DNA of 64,000 bases from an uncultured Bacteroidales bacterium. Its GTDB lineage: Bacteria; Bacteroidota; Bacteroidia; Bacteroidales; F082. Below the pieces are notes generated by a model. That model did no database searches. It was given only the letters and a program-made list of their open reading frames with translations, and was not told the origin of the DNA. The stretch spans positions 241,719 to 305,718 of the forward strand of contig CAMYXP010000002.1 in the NCBI GenBank assembly GCA_947303085.1, read 5' to 3'. The position numbers and the translations under genes are program-made. This document shows positions 1 through 8,676 of the stretch, one piece after another (position 1 is the stretch's first letter; every line of letters starts with the position of its first letter).

Positions 1-275
1 TCGCAGTGTTTTTCCTCGATTTTAAAGACAATCCAGTCATCGAACGCATCTTCCGCGGCGTGCGTCCCTGCGTGGTGGCACTCATCCTCTCGCCAGCCGT
101 CAAGATGTTCATCAACGCCAAAGTGAACTGGAAAACCGCCGTCTTCCCTATCGCCACTGTCGTTTTGATATACTTTTTCAAAATCTCGCCTATCTACATC
201 ATCCTCGTCACCATCATTGGCAGCGTCGGCTTCGCTTTTTATTCACAAAACCGCTTAAATAAGTCTAAATCATGA
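1..275 (+). CDS. Chromate transporter, N-terminal-type half (partial, 5' end outside window)
   Basis: The reading frame is open to the left edge (codon GCA at 3-5), so the true start lies outside the window; the GTG at 6 is internal. The visible ~91 residues hold the family signature ending in GVRPCVVALI (about residues 18-27 of the visible part) followed by two or three membrane segments and a short basic tail. This is the C-terminal end of one CHR domain of a two-gene chromate transporter (CHR family). Many bacteria carry the six-helix domain as two short consecutive genes whose products pair in the inner membrane. Its stop overlaps the next start as ATGA, so the two are translationally coupled. 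Whether the substrate is chromate or another anion such as sulfate cannot be read from sequence. Confidence 0.85.
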   Translation, partial: AVFFLDFKDNPVIERIFRGVRPCVVALILSPAVKMFINAKVNWKTAVFPIATVVLIYFFKISPIYIILVTIIGSVGFAFYSQNRLNKSKS

Positions 276-811
276 TATACTTGCAACTGTTTTGGGCTTA
301 TTTGAAGATTGGAATCTTCGGTTTCGGCGGCGGCTATGCCATGCTCTCGATGATTCAGTTCGAGATTGTGGAGCATTACCAATGGATGTCGCTAGAGGAG
401 TTTACCGACATGGTGGCGCTTTCGCAGATGACACCCGGCCCGGTCTCCATCAACATCGCGACGTTCACCGGCTACAGCGTCGGCGGCTTCTGTGGCTCTC
501 TCCTCGCCACATTCTCGCTGGTGCTGCCTTCTCTGCTTTTGTTTATGATTATCCTTAAATTTTTATTTAAAAATAAAGATAATTTCATCATAAAAACCAC
601 GCTGCAGTCGATGAAACCTGTCATCGCGGGACTTATCTTCGTAGCCGCCCTTCAGATGATGAACCCGCAGAACTTCGTCGACTTCGGACTTCACCAGAAT
701 AACATCAGCGTAGCCATTTGCGCCCTCACCTTCATCGGCGTGTTTTGGGCAAAAATAAACCCGATACTATTGATTTTAGCATCGGGTCTTGTAGGATATT
801 TAATCTATTGA
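272..811 (+). CDS. Chromate transporter, second half
   Basis: 179 aa, about the normal length of a short-chain CHR protein. Visible family marks are the glycine-rich FGFGGGYAMLSMIQ segment near residue 16 and TPGPVSINIATFTGY near residue 55, both typical of CHR domains, and about five to six hydrophobic segments. It is expected to pair with the upstream half in the inner membrane as an anion (chromate) exporter. The start ATG lies inside the upstream stop (ATGA). Its stop codon ends at 811 and the convergent acyl-CoA ligase stop begins at 812, leaving no intergenic DNA for a terminator. Confidence 0.88.
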   Translation: MIYLQLFWAYLKIGIFGFGGGYAMLSMIQFEIVEHYQWMSLEEFTDMVALSQMTPGPVSINIATFTGYSVGGFCGSLLATFSLVLPSLLLFMIILKFLFKNKDNFIIKTTLQSMKPVIAGLIFVAALQMMNPQNFVDFGLHQNNISVAICALTFIGVFWAKINPILLILASGLVGYLIY

Positions 812-2575
812 TTAAGCGAACATCTTGTCGATCAGGTCGCAATAACGTTCCATCACCTTTCTTCTCTTCACCTTCAATGTAGGCGTCAAAATGCCGTTGG
901 CGATGGTCCATTCATCTGCGATAAGCTGATATTTCTTCACCTTCTCGACCTCGCCCAGACCTTCGTTCAACTTCTTCACCTCACGGTCGTAACGTTTCTT
1001 AACTTCTTCATTAAGAATCATTTCCTCGTTGGTAGTGAAAGGAATCTCATGCGATTTGCACCAGTCTTTCAAGAACGCGAAGTCAGGACGGATCAATGCT
1101 GCGGCGAACTTCTGATTCTCGCCAAGCACCACAATCTGCTCAATGAAGCCCGAATTACTGAACTTGCCTTCAACGACATCAGGATTTACATATTTTCCTA
1201 ACGAAGTCTTGAACAGGTTCTTCATACGACCTGTGATCTGCAAAAGTCCGTTTTCGTTGAATTTTCCGAGGTCGCCGGTATGGAACCAGCCGTCTTTGTC
1301 GATGACTTCGGCAGTGAGTTCAGGCTGTTTGTAGTAGCCCATCATCACGTTATGTCCGCGACAGATAATCTCACCGTTTTCAGCAATCTTCACCTCAACG
1401 CCCGGCAGCGGCTGTCCCACCGCTCCCACTTCACGGCCGTGTTTGTCGCGGTTACTCACAGTGATAACCGGCGATGTCTCCGTCAAGCCGTAGCCTTCGA
1501 AAACAGGCATCTTGATGGCTGAGAAGAATCCGCTGATCTTCTTAGTGATTGAAGCGGCTCCCGACACGATGATATCGAAGTTCTCGGCACCGAGTTTTGC
1601 GCGTATCTTGCTGTAAACCAATTTATCAGCAATCTTAAGTTTAAGATTATAGAACCATGAGCGGCCTTCAATCTTATAGTTTTCAGTCAGGCGCATCGAC
1701 CAGTAGAAAATAGCTTTCGACAGGCCTTTCATGCTCTTTCCCGAGCTGTAGATCTTATCGTAAAACTTCTCCAAAACACGCGGCACGGCACACATCATGG
1801 TAGGATGCACCTCTTTCATGTTGTCGGCTATCGTGGCTATGCTTTCGGCATAGTAAATCGACATTCCGAGGTAATGATACATGTAGATGAGGGCGCGTTC
1901 GTAGGCGTGGCACACCGGCAGGAAGCTGAAGGCGCGCTTCGACCATGGCGACGGCGTCTGGCAGAAGTTCTTGAACTGGTTCATCAGGTTGTGATGCGAG
2001 AGCATGACACCCTTCGGGATACCCGTGGTTCCTGAGGTGTAAATGATTGTGGCACACGACATTTCGTCGACTTCAGCCTTACGCTTCTCGATCTCCTCAA
2101 TATGCGGATGCTCTCTTCCAAGCTCAAGCAGGTTGGCGAAGAACGGATATTTACCTCTGTCGATGAAGGTGTAAAGCTTCTTCAAAGTAGGAGTCTCCGG
2201 CCAGATTGCCTCAATCTTGTTCATCACGGCGATGCCTTCCACAATACAGATGCCCGCCTCGCAGTTGTTGAGGATGATCTTGTAATCGCCCTCGCTGATG
2301 GTCGGGTAAATAGGCACCATCACGGCTCCGATCTGAGTGATAGCCATGTCGAGGATGTTCCATTCCGGACGATTGTTGGAGATGACCGCCACCTTATCCT
2401 GCGGCTGCACGCCGAGTTCAATCAACGCACCACTGATGATGTTGGTTTGTTCAATATATTCGTCAATGCTGTATTCGCGCCATTTTCCGTTGACTTTCCC
2501 AGCCAGGGCGACCTTCTGGTCAGGATATTTCTCTTTATAATGCGCTAATAAATCAAAAACTCTTCTGACTTCCAT
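812..2575 (-). CDS. Long-chain fatty acid-CoA ligase (FadD-like), downstream copy
   Basis: 587 aa. ANL-superfamily AMP-forming ligase expected to activate long-chain fatty acids with ATP and CoA. The P-loop signature YTSGTTGIPKGVMLSHHN sits near residues 179-196, YGLTETSPV near residue 365, and GWFHTGDLG near residue 435; the C-terminal lysine-containing TPTLKVKRR segment is also present. It belongs to the roughly 600-residue FACS branch. It lies 10 bp downstream of a paralog that looks close to 75-80 percent identical by eye, so it is probably cotranscribed from the promoter near 4400. The start ATG at 2575 gives MEVRRVFDLL, aligning with the paralog start. The differences are spread along the protein, so they look like an old tandem duplication rather than a recent one. 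Substrate chain length is unknown. Confidence 0.92.
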   Translation of the reverse strand: MEVRRVFDLLAHYKEKYPDQKVALAGKVNGKWREYSIDEYIEQTNIISGALIELGVQPQDKVAVISNNRPEWNILDMAITQIGAVMVPIYPTISEGDYKIILNNCEAGICIVEGIAVMNKIEAIWPETPTLKKLYTFIDRGKYPFFANLLELGREHPHIEEIEKRKAEVDEMSCATIIYTSGTTGIPKGVMLSHHNLMNQFKNFCQTPSPWSKRAFSFLPVCHAYERALIYMYHYLGMSIYYAESIATIADNMKEVHPTMMCAVPRVLEKFYDKIYSSGKSMKGLSKAIFYWSMRLTENYKIEGRSWFYNLKLKIADKLVYSKIRAKLGAENFDIIVSGAASITKKISGFFSAIKMPVFEGYGLTETSPVITVSNRDKHGREVGAVGQPLPGVEVKIAENGEIICRGHNVMMGYYKQPELTAEVIDKDGWFHTGDLGKFNENGLLQITGRMKNLFKTSLGKYVNPDVVEGKFSNSGFIEQIVVLGENQKFAAALIRPDFAFLKDWCKSHEIPFTTNEEMILNEEVKKRYDREVKKLNEGLGEVEKVKKYQLIADEWTIANGILTPTLKVKRRKVMERYCDLIDKMFA

Positions 2576-2585
2576 AATTCATTAT

Positions 2586-4352
2586 TTATTTAAAAAGAGA
2601 TTCTATCAAAGAACCATAACGTTGCATAACCACATTTCTCTTCACCTTCAATGTAGGGGTGAGAACGCCTGTCGCGACAGTCCATTCGTCGGCTACAAGC
2701 TCATATTTCTTAATCTTTTCAACATCTCCGAGACCCGCGTTGAGTTTCTTCACCTCCTTGCCGTAACGTTTGAACACTTCCTCATTATGAATCATTTCCT
2801 CGTTGGTGGTATAAGGAATCTCATGACGTTTGCACCATTCCTTCAGGAAGGTGAAATCAGGACGGATGAGAGCCGCGGCGTATTTCTGGTTTTCGCCGAG
2901 AACCACAATTTGCTCGATAAAACCTGAAAGCACGAATCTACTCTCAATGAAATCGGGGTTGATATATTTTCCGAATGATGTCTTGAAGATATTCTTCTTT
3001 CTGCCTGTGATCTTAAGAAGTCCGTGTTCGTTGAAGCTTCCGAGGTCGCCGGTGTGGAACCAGCCGTCTTTGTCGATGACTTCGGCAGTCAACTCAGGCT
3101 GTTTGTAGTAGCCCATCATCACGTTATGACCGCGGCAGATGATTTCGCCATCGTCGGTAATCTTCACTTCAACACCAGGCAGCGGTTCGCCTACATAACC
3201 CACCTCGCGGCCGTATTTGTTTCTTGTTGAAACAGCTATGACAGGCGATGTCTCGGTCAGACCGTAGCCTTCGAAGATGATAATGCCCATAGCGTTGAAG
3301 AAACGGCACACTTTCTTAGGAATTGCTGCTGCTCCCGACACCACGACGTCGATATGGTCGATACCGACTTTCTCGCGAATCTTTTTATAAACAAGCTTGT
3401 CAGCAATCTTCAACTTGAGGTTATATAGCCAGTTTCTGTCGAATACCTTGTAACGTTCCGAGAGACGCAAAGCCCAGTAGAATATCATCTTTGAGAGGCC
3501 TTTCATGCTGCGACCCGAGTCGTAAATCTTATCGTAGACCTTTTCCAGCACACGAGGCACCGCACAAAACATCGTAGGACGAAGCTCAAGCAGGTTTTCG
3601 CCTATGGTGGCAATACTTTCGGCATAGTAAATCGACATTCCGCGATAATGATACATGTAAATCAGGGCGCGTTCGTAGGCATGGCATACCGGCAGGAAGC
3701 TGAACGCCTTATCCGACCAGTCGGCAGCCCAGTGTTGGACCCCCTTCCACTGACACATCAGGTTATGATGTGAGAGCATGACACCCTTCGGCACTCCTGT
3801 TGTTCCAGAGGTGTAAATTATTGTGGCACAATCCATTTCGTCGACTTCAGCCTTGCGTTTCTCAATCTCTTCGGTATGAGGATGCTGACGTCCGAGTTCG
3901 ATAAGATTGTCGAAATATTCGTATTTGCCTCTGTCGATGAAGGTGTAAATCTTCTTCAGAGAAGGTGTCTCCGGCCAAATCGACTCTATCTTGTTCATCA
4001 CGGCAACGCCTTCGAGGACGCAGATGCCAGCCTCGCAGTTGTTGAGGATGATTTTATAATCGCTTTCGCTGATAGTAGGATATATCGGCACCATCACAGC
4101 TCCGACCTGCATGATGGCCATGTCGAGGATGTTCCATTCAGGGCGGTTGTTGCTGATGACGGCTATTTTATCCTGTTTTTGAACGCCAAGTTCGATAAGC
4201 GCGCCGCTCATCAAATTTGTCAGCTCGATGTATTCGTCGATGCTGTATTCCCGCCACTTCCCGTTCACTTTGCCAGCGAGGGCAACCTTCTGGTCAGGAA
4301 ATTTTTCCTTATAATGTGGCAAGAGGTCAAAAACTCTTTTAATATTCTCCAT
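2586..4352 (-). CDS. Long-chain fatty acid-CoA ligase (FadD-like), upstream copy
   Basis: 588 aa from the ATG at 4352 (MENIKRVFDLL); an in-frame TTG two codons upstream is unlikely because the ATG follows the usual AT-rich leader TTGAAA and matches the paralog. AMP-binding signature YTSGTTGVPKGVMLSHHN lies near residue 180, YGLTETSPV near 365 and GWFHTGDLG near 435. The enzyme should make acyl-CoA from free fatty acids at the inner membrane face. First gene of a two-gene unit with its paralog; a TATATTTG -7 element lies about 41 bp upstream. The pair differs notably in residues following the P-loop (WKGVQHWAADW here), part of the region that often lines the fatty-acid tunnel, so the two may differ in substrate; that is inference. 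Confidence 0.92.
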   Translation of the reverse strand: MENIKRVFDLLPHYKEKFPDQKVALAGKVNGKWREYSIDEYIELTNLMSGALIELGVQKQDKIAVISNNRPEWNILDMAIMQVGAVMVPIYPTISESDYKIILNNCEAGICVLEGVAVMNKIESIWPETPSLKKIYTFIDRGKYEYFDNLIELGRQHPHTEEIEKRKAEVDEMDCATIIYTSGTTGVPKGVMLSHHNLMCQWKGVQHWAADWSDKAFSFLPVCHAYERALIYMYHYRGMSIYYAESIATIGENLLELRPTMFCAVPRVLEKVYDKIYDSGRSMKGLSKMIFYWALRLSERYKVFDRNWLYNLKLKIADKLVYKKIREKVGIDHIDVVVSGAAAIPKKVCRFFNAMGIIIFEGYGLTETSPVIAVSTRNKYGREVGYVGEPLPGVEVKITDDGEIICRGHNVMMGYYKQPELTAEVIDKDGWFHTGDLGSFNEHGLLKITGRKKNIFKTSFGKYINPDFIESRFVLSGFIEQIVVLGENQKYAAALIRPDFTFLKEWCKRHEIPYTTNEEMIHNEEVFKRYGKEVKKLNAGLGDVEKIKKYELVADEWTVATGVLTPTLKVKRNVVMQRYGSLIESLFK

Positions 4353-4392
4353 TTTCAATACTTTTCAAAAAATATACTCGTATTCAAACTTG

Positions 4393-4424
4393 CAAATATA
4401 CGAATATTTTTAATATGCAACAAA
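4393..4424 (-). promoter_or_regulatory. Promoter for the acyl-CoA ligase pair
   Basis: On the minus strand TATATTTG (4400-4393) matches the Bacteroidota -7 consensus TAnnTTTG and a TTTG at 4424-4421 sits 20 bp upstream as a -33 element. Predicted transcription start is near 4388, giving a leader of about 36 nt. The -33 TTTG is the end of the T-tract of the pyrophosphatase terminator, so terminator and promoter overlap. Confidence 0.65.
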
Positions 4425-4457
4425 AAAATGTAGGGGCGAATAATTATTCGCCCCTAC
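4422..4457 (-). terminator. Perfect 28-bp palindrome with T-tract, terminator of hppA
   Basis: Positions 4430-4457 form a perfect 28-bp palindrome (GTAGGGGCGAATAA and its mirror). On the minus strand it is followed by A and seven T, the shape of a Rho-independent terminator for the pyrophosphatase gene that ends at 4489. Related palindromes of the same length occur at 12593-12620 and 63917-63944. Confidence 0.75.
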
Positions 4458-4487
4458 TAAGGTCTAAGGTCTAACGACTAAGGTCTT
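4458..4487 (-). repeat. 30-nt dispersed repeat, copy 1
   Basis: Read on the minus strand this is AAGACCTTAGTCGTTAGACC followed by TTAGACCTTA. It matches 54045-54074 on the plus strand at 29 of 30 positions. It sits directly between the pyrophosphatase stop codon and the 28-bp palindrome. It does not look coding and contains internal TTAGACC/GGTCTAA words. Confidence 0.8.
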
Positions 4488-4488
4488 C

Positions 4489-6666
4489 TTACAGCAGATG
4501 ATGTGCCACTGTGAGACCGGCCATCACGATCGACACCATCGACATCAACTTGATGAGGATGTTCAATGACGGACCTGATGTGTCTTTGAATGGGTCACCG
4601 ACGGTGTCACCAACAACTGTAGCTTTGTGGTTGTCAGATCCTTTGCCGCCGAAGTTACCTTCCTCGACATATTTCTTAGCATTATCCCAAGCACCGCCTG
4701 AGTTAGCCATGAACACTGCCAAAACGAAGCCTGTTGCCAAACCGCCGATCAACAGACCGAGGACACCAGGGACGCCAAGAATCAAACCTGTGGCAATCGG
4801 AACAAGGATTGCGAGGATTGAAGGGACGAGCATCTCGTGCTGTGCGCCCTTTGTCGAGATACCGACGCAGCGCTCGTAGTCAGGTTCTGCCTTGCCTTCA
4901 AGGATACCTGCTATTGTACTGAACTGACGACGCACCTCCTCAACCATCTTCTGAGCAGCGCGACCCACAGCGTTCATTGTCATTCCGCAGAACACGAATG
5001 CCATCATTGCACCGATAAACACACCAACCAACACGATTGGGTTCATCAGGTTGACGTTGTATGCGTTCATGAAGTCGACCAAAGTAGCCTTTGTGGCTTC
5101 GATGCCGTTTGGAAGGTTCTCACCAACACGGATGAGAGCGATTTTAATCTCTTCAACGTATGATGCCAAGAGTGCGAGAGCTGTCAAAGCAGCTGAACCG
5201 ATAGCGAAGCCCTTGCCTGTTGCCGCTGTTGTGTTTCCGAGAGCGTCGAGGGCGTCGGTGCGTTTACGAACCTCCGGCTCGAGGCCGCTCATCTCGGCGT
5301 TACCACCGGCATTGTCGGCAATAGGACCGTAAGCGTCGGTTGCGAGGGTGATACCGAGTGTCGAGAGCATACCGACAGCAGCGATACCGATACCGTAAAG
5401 ACCCATTGAGAGGTTTGTCGCGTTGAATTCAATGTTGAATCCGTTAGCGCAGAGATATGCGAGCACGATAGCCACACCTACAGTGACGACCGGGATTGCT
5501 GTTGAAAGCATACCGAGGCCGAGACCTGAGATGATAACTGTAGCAGGACCTGTCTTTGAGCTTTCAGCCACTTTCTGAGTTGGCTTGTAAGTTTGTGAAG
5601 TATAGTATTCAGTTGATTTTCCGATGATAACACCAGCAAGAAGTCCGACGACCACTGAGAATGAAATACCAATCCAGTTTTCAATCTTAAGAGCCCAAAG
5701 GATAGCGAATGTAGCCACTGCGATGAGCACTGCCGCTGTGTTGGTGCCACGGCTCAAAGCGCCGAGAAGTTCTTTCATTCCCGCGCCTTCTTTTGTGCGG
5801 ACCATGAAGATACCGATAAGTGAGAGAAGCACGCCTGCCGCAGCGATGAGCATCGGGGCGAACACGGCCTTGAGCTGCATCTCATAGCAACCTGCGCCGA
5901 ATGCCGCAGCGCCAAGAGCCGCTGTAGCGAGGATTGAACCGGCGTATGACTCATAGAGATCGGCACCCATACCGGCGACGTCACCTACGTTGTCGCCAAC
6001 GTTATCGGCGATAGTTGCAGGGTTACGCGGGTCGTCTTCAGGGATGTTGTATTCTGTCTTACCCACAAGGTCAGCGCCGACATCAGCGGCTTTGGTGTAG
6101 ATACCGCCACCGACACGGGCGAACAAAGCCTGTGTTGAAGCACCCATACCGAATGTCAACATCGTTGTTGTGATGATGACGAGGTGGTTGGCCTCAGGAA
6201 TAAAATGATCAAGGACGATGAACCACAGCGACACGTCGAGAAGCGCGAGACCGACCACGACGAGACCCATGACAGCACCTGAACGGAAAGCTACCTGCAA
6301 ACCGCTGTTCAACGATTTACGGGCGGCGTTGGCTGTACGTGCCGAAGCGTAGGTAGCGGTCTTCATTCCGAAGAATCCGGCCAAGCCCGAGAAGAAACCG
6401 CCGGTGAGGAACGCGAACCACACCCATTCATTCTGGAGTCCGAAGATAGACATTACACCGAAAATCGCCGCCAAGACAACGAAAACGATGATGACGATCT
6501 TGTACTGCTGTTTGAGATAAGCCATAGCACCTCTTCTGACGTGCGAGGCAATCTTCTTCATCAAATCTGTTCCCTCGTCTTCCTTCATCATGCTCTTATA
6601 GAAATAAAAAGCGAATGACAAAGCCAGTACTGACGCAGCGAGAACCAAATAAATAATCCAATTCAT
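4489..6666 (-). CDS. hppA: Membrane-bound K+-dependent ion-pumping pyrophosphatase
   Basis: 725 aa from the ATG at 6666 (MNWIIYLVLA); an in-frame TTG two codons upstream is less likely. Hydrolyses pyrophosphate and pumps H+ or Na+ across the inner membrane, with about 16 membrane segments. The substrate-binding run DDPRNPATIADNVGDNVGD lies at about residues 211-229, and DNAGGNAEM near 451-459. The stretch after GNTT (477-480) is AATGKG: alanine at 481 and glycine at 484 are the residues of K+-dependent enzymes (K+-independent ones carry lysine at the first place). K+-dependent members include Na+ pumps and dual Na+/H+ pumps in Bacteroides, so the coupling ion remains open. Single gene, with its own terminator at 4430-4457. 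A weak GAACTTTG box at 6739-6732 could be the promoter, giving a leader of about 60 nt. Confidence 0.96.
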   Translation of the reverse strand: MNWIIYLVLAASVLALSFAFYFYKSMMKEDEGTDLMKKIASHVRRGAMAYLKQQYKIVIIVFVVLAAIFGVMSIFGLQNEWVWFAFLTGGFFSGLAGFFGMKTATYASARTANAARKSLNSGLQVAFRSGAVMGLVVVGLALLDVSLWFIVLDHFIPEANHLVIITTTMLTFGMGASTQALFARVGGGIYTKAADVGADLVGKTEYNIPEDDPRNPATIADNVGDNVGDVAGMGADLYESYAGSILATAALGAAAFGAGCYEMQLKAVFAPMLIAAAGVLLSLIGIFMVRTKEGAGMKELLGALSRGTNTAAVLIAVATFAILWALKIENWIGISFSVVVGLLAGVIIGKSTEYYTSQTYKPTQKVAESSKTGPATVIISGLGLGMLSTAIPVVTVGVAIVLAYLCANGFNIEFNATNLSMGLYGIGIAAVGMLSTLGITLATDAYGPIADNAGGNAEMSGLEPEVRKRTDALDALGNTTAATGKGFAIGSAALTALALLASYVEEIKIALIRVGENLPNGIEATKATLVDFMNAYNVNLMNPIVLVGVFIGAMMAFVFCGMTMNAVGRAAQKMVEEVRRQFSTIAGILEGKAEPDYERCVGISTKGAQHEMLVPSILAILVPIATGLILGVPGVLGLLIGGLATGFVLAVFMANSGGAWDNAKKYVEEGNFGGKGSDNHKATVVGDTVGDPFKDTSGPSLNILIKLMSMVSIVMAGLTVAHHLL

Positions 6667-6821
6667 ACGCAAAATGTTTAATTAATACTTATTTTTATTA
6701 CTCTTTAATTTTTTTCAACGTTTTCAATCTGCAAAGTTCCGAATAATATTTTTTTTATCAAAGAAAAAAATTAAATTTTATTAAAAATTATTTTTAGCTG
6801 CAACTGTCAATTATTTTTTTG

Positions 6822-6829
6822 TATTTTTG
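6822..6829 (+). promoter_or_regulatory. -7 element for the nuclease/nucleoside operon
   Basis: TATTTTTG matches TAnnTTTG exactly. Its last base is only 4 nt before the ATG at 6834. Because Bacteroidota transcripts start a few bases after this element, the message probably begins at or next to the start codon. Confidence 0.6.
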
Positions 6830-6833
6830 TAGA

Positions 6834-7400
6834 ATGAATAATATTGTGCTTGAAGTAATCGGATTGACGTATACGCAGTCGCAAAACGGCGCCTACGCTC
6901 TTCTTTTGAGCGAAAAAGGCTCTAAAATCAAGCTCCCGATAATCATCGGAAGCTTTGAGGCACAATCGATTGCGCTCGCCGCCGAGAACCAGAGAGGCCG
7001 TCGCCCCCTGACGCACGATTTGTTCAAGAATTTCGCCGACACATACCTTATTAATATTAAAGAGGTTGTCATCGACCGCTTCAAAGACGGTATTTTTTAC
7101 GCGCAGCTGATATGCGAGAAAGACGGCGAGACGACGGTTATCGACGCGCGGGCGTCAGATGCGGTGGCTCTGGCACTACGTTTCAGATGCCCGATATACA
7201 CCAATCCGCTGGTGATTGCCGACGCAGGCATCTTCATCGACGACACCGATATAGTGGAAGCGAAAGATGAGAAAAAAGATGGTGAGGTGACACTCGAACA
7301 GCTTCAGGAACAGCTCAACGAGGCTGTCGAAAACGAGGATTTTGAACGGGCAGCGATTATTAGGGATTCAATTAGTATATTAAAAAATAACAAACAATGA
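6834..7400 (+). CDS. Bifunctional nuclease (BFN/DUF151) domain protein with C-terminal UVR motif
   Basis: 188 aa from the ATG at 6834 (MNNIVLEVIGL). An in-frame TTG at 6819 would give a longer protein but lies before or inside the -7 promoter element, so it is rejected. Residues about 3-130 are a DUF151/BFN domain with LPIIIGSFEAQSIALA and DARASDAVALALRFRCPIY, as in plant and Thermotoga bifunctional nucleases. Residues about 150-183 (LEQLQEQLNEAVENEDFERAAIIRDSI, quoted here only as its outline LEQLxxxLxxAVExEDFExAAxxRD) form a UvrB/UvrC (UVR) coiled-coil motif, often a protein-docking element. First gene of an operon with a nucleoside permease, thyA and folA; its stop overlaps the permease start as ATGA. 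Actual nuclease activity is uncertain for bacterial members. Confidence 0.88.
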   Translation: MNNIVLEVIGLTYTQSQNGAYALLLSEKGSKIKLPIIIGSFEAQSIALAAENQRGRRPLTHDLFKNFADTYLINIKEVVIDRFKDGIFYAQLICEKDGETTVIDARASDAVALALRFRCPIYTNPLVIADAGIFIDDTDIVEAKDEKKDGEVTLEQLQEQLNEAVENEDFERAAIIRDSISILKNNKQ

Positions 7401-8674
7401 AAGGTATCAAGTTTCGTTTAATCGTGATGAACTTCCTGCAGTTTGCAGTGTGGGGAGCTTATCTGACATGCATGGGAACCTATCTCGCCAGCCATGGATT
7501 GGCTTCCAACATCGGTATTTTCTACTCAATTCAGGGCATAGTATCCATTTTCATGCCTGCGTTGATAGGTATCATCGCCGACAGATGGATTCCGGCTCAG
7601 AAATGTCTCGGCTTATGCCATCTCATCTCCGGAGCGGCAATGATCTCAGCGGCTTATTACGGCCTCACCGCAGGCGACAACGTGCAGTTCGGACCGCTGT
7701 TTACTATGTATTCAATAGCGGTGGCATTCTATATGCCTACGCTCGCCATCTCCAACGCAGTGGCTTACAACGCGTTAGACAAGGCGGGACTCGACACCGT
7801 GAAAGCCTTCCCTCCTATCCGTGTTTTCGGCACAATCGGTTTCATCTGCACCATGTGGATCGTCGACCTCCTCGGATTCCAGCCGACAGCGGCACAGTTC
7901 GCGGTGAGCGGCGGCATCGGAATAGTGTTAGGCTTATATTCATTCACATTGCCGGCATGTCCGCTCAACAAAGCCGACAACGCCTCGTTCGTCGACAAGC
8001 TCGGTCTGCGCGCTTTCGCTTTGTTCAAAGACAAAAGAATGGCATTTTTCTTCATATTCTCTATGCTTTTAGGAGTTTCGCTGCAGATTACCAACGGCTT
8101 TGCCAACCCTTACATCACGAGTTTCGGAGCCATTGAGAGATATGCTGGCACCTTTGGTGTGAACCATGCCAACATGCTCATTTCGCTTTCGCAGATCTCT
8201 GAGACACTGTGCATACTGCTGATTCCGTTCTTCTTACGCCGTTTCGGCATCAAGAAGGTGATGCTCATCGCCATGTTCGCGTGGGTGCTTCGTTTCGGAT
8301 TCTTCGGATTGGGCAACCCAGGCGGCGGCGTGTGGCTCTTCGTACTCTCATGCATCGTCTACGGCGTGGCTTTCGATTTCTTCAACATCAGCGGATCGCT
8401 GTTTGTCGACAAGGAGACCGACCAAGGCATTCGCTCATCAGCGCAAGGCTTGTTCTTCCTGATGACCAACGGCATCGGTGCCACGATAGGAACATTGAGC
8501 GCGCAAGCTATTGTAAATCACTTCGTTTACACTCCACAAGCAGCAGGTGCCACACCAGAGATGGTGGCAACAGGATGGCAAGGCGCATGGTTTGTGTTTG
8601 CGGCATACGCTCTCGTCGTAGCGGTAGTGTTCGCTATCGTTTTCAAGTATAAACACGACCCATCGAAGATGTAA
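7397..8674 (+). CDS. Nucleoside:H+ symporter-like MFS permease
   Basis: 425 aa with about 12 membrane segments. The N-terminus ([23 protein letters not shown] in outline, then [24 protein letters not shown]) has the look of NupG-family nucleoside:proton symporters common in Bacteroidales; [11 protein letters not shown] near residue 137 and [16 protein letters not shown] near 346 are also typical. It should import nucleosides through the inner membrane. The location between a nucleotide-linked nuclease-like gene (ATGA overlap) and thyA (2-bp gap) fits a role in thymidine and nucleoside supply. No regulatory motif is visible inside the operon. Confidence 0.88.
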   Translation: MKGIKFRLIVMNFLQFAVWGAYLTCMGTYLASHGLASNIGIFYSIQGIVSIFMPALIGIIADRWIPAQKCLGLCHLISGAAMISAAYYGLTAGDNVQFGPLFTMYSIAVAFYMPTLAISNAVAYNALDKAGLDTVKAFPPIRVFGTIGFICTMWIVDLLGFQPTAAQFAVSGGIGIVLGLYSFTLPACPLNKADNASFVDKLGLRAFALFKDKRMAFFFIFSMLLGVSLQITNGFANPYITSFGAIERYAGTFGVNHANMLISLSQISETLCILLIPFFLRRFGIKKVMLIAMFAWVLRFGFFGLGNPGGGVWLFVLSCIVYGVAFDFFNISGSLFVDKETDQGIRSSAQGLFFLMTNGIGATIGTLSAQAIVNHFVYTPQAAGATPEMVATGWQGAWFVFAAYALVVAVVFAIVFKYKHDPSKM

Positions 8675-8676
8675 AT

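Noticed and set aside
6..275. GTG at 6 as the start of the first chromate transporter gene
   Set aside because: The frame stays open upstream to the window edge and the visible part begins in the middle of the CHR domain.
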